Origin: Hemicentrotus pulcherrimus
Lineage: Eukaryota; Echinodermata; Echinoidea; Camarodonta; Strongylocentrotidae
DNA length: 64,000 bases
Reading direction: 5' to 3'
Assembly: GCA_003118195.1 (NCBI GenBank)
Contig: BEXV01000868.1
Coordinates: forward strand, 20,002-84,001
In this document: positions 60,601 through 64,000 of the stretch, piece after piece
Layout of the letters: the number at the start of each line of letters is the position of its first letter
Numbering within the stretch: the stretch's first letter is position 1
The notes under the pieces: model-generated
Told to the model about the DNA's origin: nothing
The model's database searches: none
The model's input: the letters and a program-made list of their open reading frames with translations, nothing else
Made by a program: the position numbers and the translations under genes

Positions 60601-63377
60601 AACCATATTATGCATGTACTTTTTAAGTATCTGCATTTAAAGTATCAGTAAATAATAAACTGTAATTCATACTTCATGAATTAACCATTCTATAATTATA
60701 TGAATTATTTTATGTCCTGGTGCAAAACATATAAATTTACACTGCTAAGGATAATATTTGGTAGGCTTTGGAGAAGTGGATGAAAATACATTTTCTCCTA
60801 GAAGTTTACAATGGTGATCATGTCTGTCTAAACAGCAAATTTGGTCAGCATTCTACTGATCACTCCAAGCACAATATTGCTGTGCAGTGCCCTTGTTGAA
60901 TAATAAACATAGAACATAAATTTTAAAAGTATACATCTTTCGTGTCAATTAGATTACAACCAACATCTTTTAGCCGTTTATCATTTCTGTATATACTGCA
61001 GGAGTCAAGAATTCATTCTAAAGATCACAAATGAAACATTATCTACAGGTGTTTTTTGTTCTTTTTCTTTTCTTTCAGTTATATTTAACATTTGAAAAAC
61101 CACAATTATTTGCAAATTACTACAAAAATAACTGTTCATAAAATTACTCTTTAGAAGAGGTTAACCAAAAGGTGACAAACTGACAATAAAGCACTCACTT
61201 AAAGTTATTACCTGCCATTAAGGTTGTCAGTAAAGCCCAGAAGTCCAGTCACTCACTTAATTAAGACCGATGTTATCTCACTTTGATGACAAAATTAACA
61301 AACACTCCCCCTTCCACTAGGTTCAACACTAACCGGTCGGTCGGTCTTTTTGCCAATGTGGCACAGTCTGGCTCACACAGAATTGGATCTCTCTCATACA
61401 GAATCACACCACTATAAAAACATGCAGTAAGACCTCTATAGTTTAGTTCTCAAAAATACACAATAGTTTTTTATGCAAGAATAGATCCTCCTTTACTACA
61501 GTTGTGTGTGATACTGCCGGTTTCCCCCCTTAGGTAGTGGTGGTGGTGGTTTATTTGTGCATTGCATATGAGTGAGCGCACTAGTGTGTGCTCTTTGGGG
61601 TGCTGCCCGAGTTTGGGCAGGGCACATACACCAAAGAGCAGGGGTGTATGCATAATAGAATGAGAGCGAGGGCTGAGGGGGAACAATAGGCGGCATACCG
61701 GATAACAATAGGCGAGCACAACACAAATATAAGTGACTCACTATACAAGGGATATAGTTCGATGATCACAGGGCGAGTGTGGTCTTTATAAACAAACCCT
61801 GAGGTTTTTGTTATGTAATACTAAAGTGAATTGCAGTTTGTGATTCTCCTCTTACAAGTGATGAACTGGCAAAAAAGTTTTAGGTAATTACATAAAGGAT
61901 TTTATAAACATAGTTCACAGAAGGTCTACGTGGTTAGAACATATAATTTAACATAATCTTCATAGCATCATATGAGAAGATTTTGAGCAAAAAAATACAT
62001 TTCCCAACTTTTATTTTAATTAATCAAAAATAGATACTGAACAGACAAAGTAATGTAACCTAATGTGATTAAGAAAAACCTCTTTGGAAACTGCAAATTG
62101 TTTATGATGAATAGATGGTGTAAGTATAAAACATTGGAACAATGCTCTATGCTACAAGTAAACATCTCCCTAAGATAAATTCTAGGAAAATTATGGTAGA
62201 ATATATTTCTTGCACATGTTTGGCATTATGAACATATTCATTTGTGTTGTGAAATCACATAGATAGATAGAACAAATATGTAGCCGAAACAATAATAAAT
62301 ATAAAAACCTGCTTTTAATGGATAATTTAAAGGGTGTGGTTTGTAAACAAATAATCAATATCTTGAGGCAGAACATATGCATCTTTGCTTAGTCTTTTTT
62401 TGCTAAGTAGGCCTATATTTTAACAGATACAATTATTACTTGCTTAAATTTTTACTGATGAAATCATGAATTAAGATATCACCTTTCAAAACTCTACCAT
62501 TAATGTGAATACAGTAATGTAGTTGTACTTGGGTAGTTCTAAGTAATACAATTTATTACAATACTACAAATATGTATTTTAGCAGTAAATCTTGTGACAA
62601 TTGTCCACAAGATATAGTTTACAAGTTTTATGTGTTTTTCGTAACTCAAGAATGAAAAGTGGACTGGTTGAATTAGGGCCTTTACTGAACAAATTTAAAT
62701 ATAAACATGCTCAAATCTCAACAAACATAAATAGGGACAAATCAATTTTTCACATCACAAAAATTACAAAACTTGGTATAGGTATGAATAATTTATTTGT
62801 TAAATGTACATGTATATTTACATGTAGGTGCACCTGCATGAGGTTACACAAAAACTGATAAAGTTCACACTTGATCTTCTGAAGCAGAAACAACAAATTC
62901 AGGATATTAGCAGTGATCAACTAGCTAACAAGGGTCTGCAACACAAGACTAGAAGTGAACTTCCAAAGAGGCGAGGCAGTTTTAACACTGTCTGAACTTT
63001 GGGCAGTCTTTATTCGGGGGGGGGGGGCAATGGGAATGGCACGCAATCAAACAGCTCTCAATCAGCACAGATCGAACAGTAGAGATAGACTACTACTGAT
63101 TGCCACGCTAACACCTGCATGATGCTTAGATTGCTATTAACACTACAAATATTGCCATGTACTATTGATGTAATCCATAAGCTGATTAAAGGGACTGTCC
63201 TGTTAACTGTGTTACAGTAATACTCTTACAATTAATTACTGGTGAACAAACTGTGTGCTTATATAAGATAACTTTGATCCAATGAAAAAAAACCTGCAAA
63301 AAAACAGGTACATCAAAAAATGTTATATTACAGACAGTGTAGTCTTCATATTGATGGATAATGGTTGCGTCCAGCAT

Positions 63378-63473
63378 TTAAAATGCAAGTCCACTCCAAA
63401 AATAACTTTAATAGAAGCAGAAAAATCAGACAAACCAAACATTTTTTTTTTTTGGAGTGGACTTAGCCTTTAA
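63378..63473. mobile_element. 96-bp TTAA foldback element
   Basis: TTAAAATGCAAGTCCACTCC at the left and TTAAAGGCTAAGTCCACTCC (reverse complement) at the right, with TTAA at both edges. A minimal MITE or hairpin. A similar end (TTAAAAGGGAAGTCCACTTC) occurs alone near 15527. Confidence 0.65.
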
Positions 63474-63574
63474 GAGTGCTGAAACTACCATTTTGAAAAC
63501 AGAGTCACTCCAGTGCCCTTTGAAATGGTGATTTAATACTTTAGTTTTTAGAGTGTTCCTGAGAGTGGATAGTT

Positions 63575-63896
63575 GGCCTGTCTTCATCAGCTCAAGTTTG
63601 CCAAATAACCCGCTATTTTCAGAATCGGGATATTATCCGAAGCACGAAATTACGCCTTCACCAGACCAATACGTTTATCGCAAACTAGCTCGGACTGGCG
63701 AAAATTAACCCGCTATTTCCCAAATAACGGGATATTTTGGAAACAACACCAAGATTTCTTGGGATATTTTCTCAACCAAATATCCCGCTAATTGCAACTG
63801 TGTGCCGATGAAGGCACGAATTAACTGGCTAATTTGCGATCGGGATAGTTAAAATAGCAGGTTATTTGACAAACTCGAGCTGATGAAGACAGGCCT
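63575..63896. mobile_element. 322-bp multi-arm foldback element
   Basis: Ends GGCCTGTCTTCATCAGCTC / reverse complement, with the inverted repeat running about 50 bases. Internally the unit AAATAaCCCGCTATTT and its complement recur several times, so almost the whole element can fold on itself. No clear target duplication was seen. Confidence 0.7.
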
Positions 63897-64000
63897 AAAG
63901 ATTTAACAATGGATTGCTCCAAAAGCACTCTGGAAAACTTAAACCCACTGAGAACATTCTCTCAGGTTTAATACAGGGACCACTTGCTTGGGGGGGGGGG

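Larger units (their letters stand above)
57632..64000. other. Upstream region of myo7a, no coding gene recognised
   Basis: AT-rich DNA expected to hold myo7a 5' UTR exons and promoter. I could not assign a TSS. Noted contents: an AAT tract with SINE-type tail (58206-58312), a TATA-rich stretch (58310-58375), a nested hairpin (61589-61640), poly-G runs (63017 and 63991-64000), a 96-bp TTAA foldback (63378-63473) and a 322-bp foldback (63575-63896). Long ORFs here lack splice or family support. Confidence 0.5.

Noticed and set aside
1..64000. CRISPR arrays, operons or bacterial features
   Set aside because: The window is spliced eukaryotic DNA; the tandem repeats are microsatellites without spacer structure.

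Overview
The window is animal nuclear DNA: a large split gene with GT-AG introns, many microsatellites, tRNA-derived SINEs and TTAA-flanked MITEs. The interspersed repeats (tRNA-like SINEs ending in 'tatatagcgctt'-type tails, blocks reading 'ccctgagggccctgcaat') and a vertebrate-like class VII myosin point to a marine deuterostome. A sea urchin or other echinoderm is most likely; this is an inference from repeat style, not a database match.

The main content is one complete class VII unconventional myosin gene (MYO7A-type) on the minus strand. It runs from its ATG at 57631 to its stop at 11673. I reconstructed 43 coding exons (6513 nt, 2170 codons plus stop) from splice sites, reading phase and colinearity with the family. 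Domain order is motor, five IQ motifs, charged helix, MyTH4-FERM, SH3, MyTH4-FERM. All introns I read are GT-AG except intron 34, which has the full signature of a minor-spliceosome (U12) AT-AC intron. The reading frame closes only if that intron is removed AT-to-AC.

At the left edge, on the plus strand, is the 3' end of a second gene that I do not recognise. It has at least four good exons between 1126 and 4234, all joined in phase 0, and a polyadenylation signal at 4477. Its visible product is rich in Cys and N-glycosylation sequons, so it is probably an extracellular or secreted protein. It converges tail-to-tail with the myosin gene.

Layout: 1-4482, second gene; 4483-6880, intergenic with a 527-bp TTAA MITE and GA/CT repeats; about 6880-11672, AT-rich block that is probably the myosin 3' UTR or flank; 11673-52581, densely spaced myosin exons; 52582-57613, large first intron with a candidate in-frame 81-nt cassette exon; 57632-64000, upstream non-coding DNA with several foldback elements. 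A 70-base assembly gap lies at 22919-22988 inside a CT microsatellite.

I found no CRISPR array, operon or obviously new molecular system. The most interesting items are the U12 AT-AC intron, the candidate N-terminal cassette exon, the altered tail motif in the myosin, duplicated splice-site and exon fragments, the unknown glycoprotein gene, and several MITE/foldback families, one ending 28 nt from a splice acceptor.
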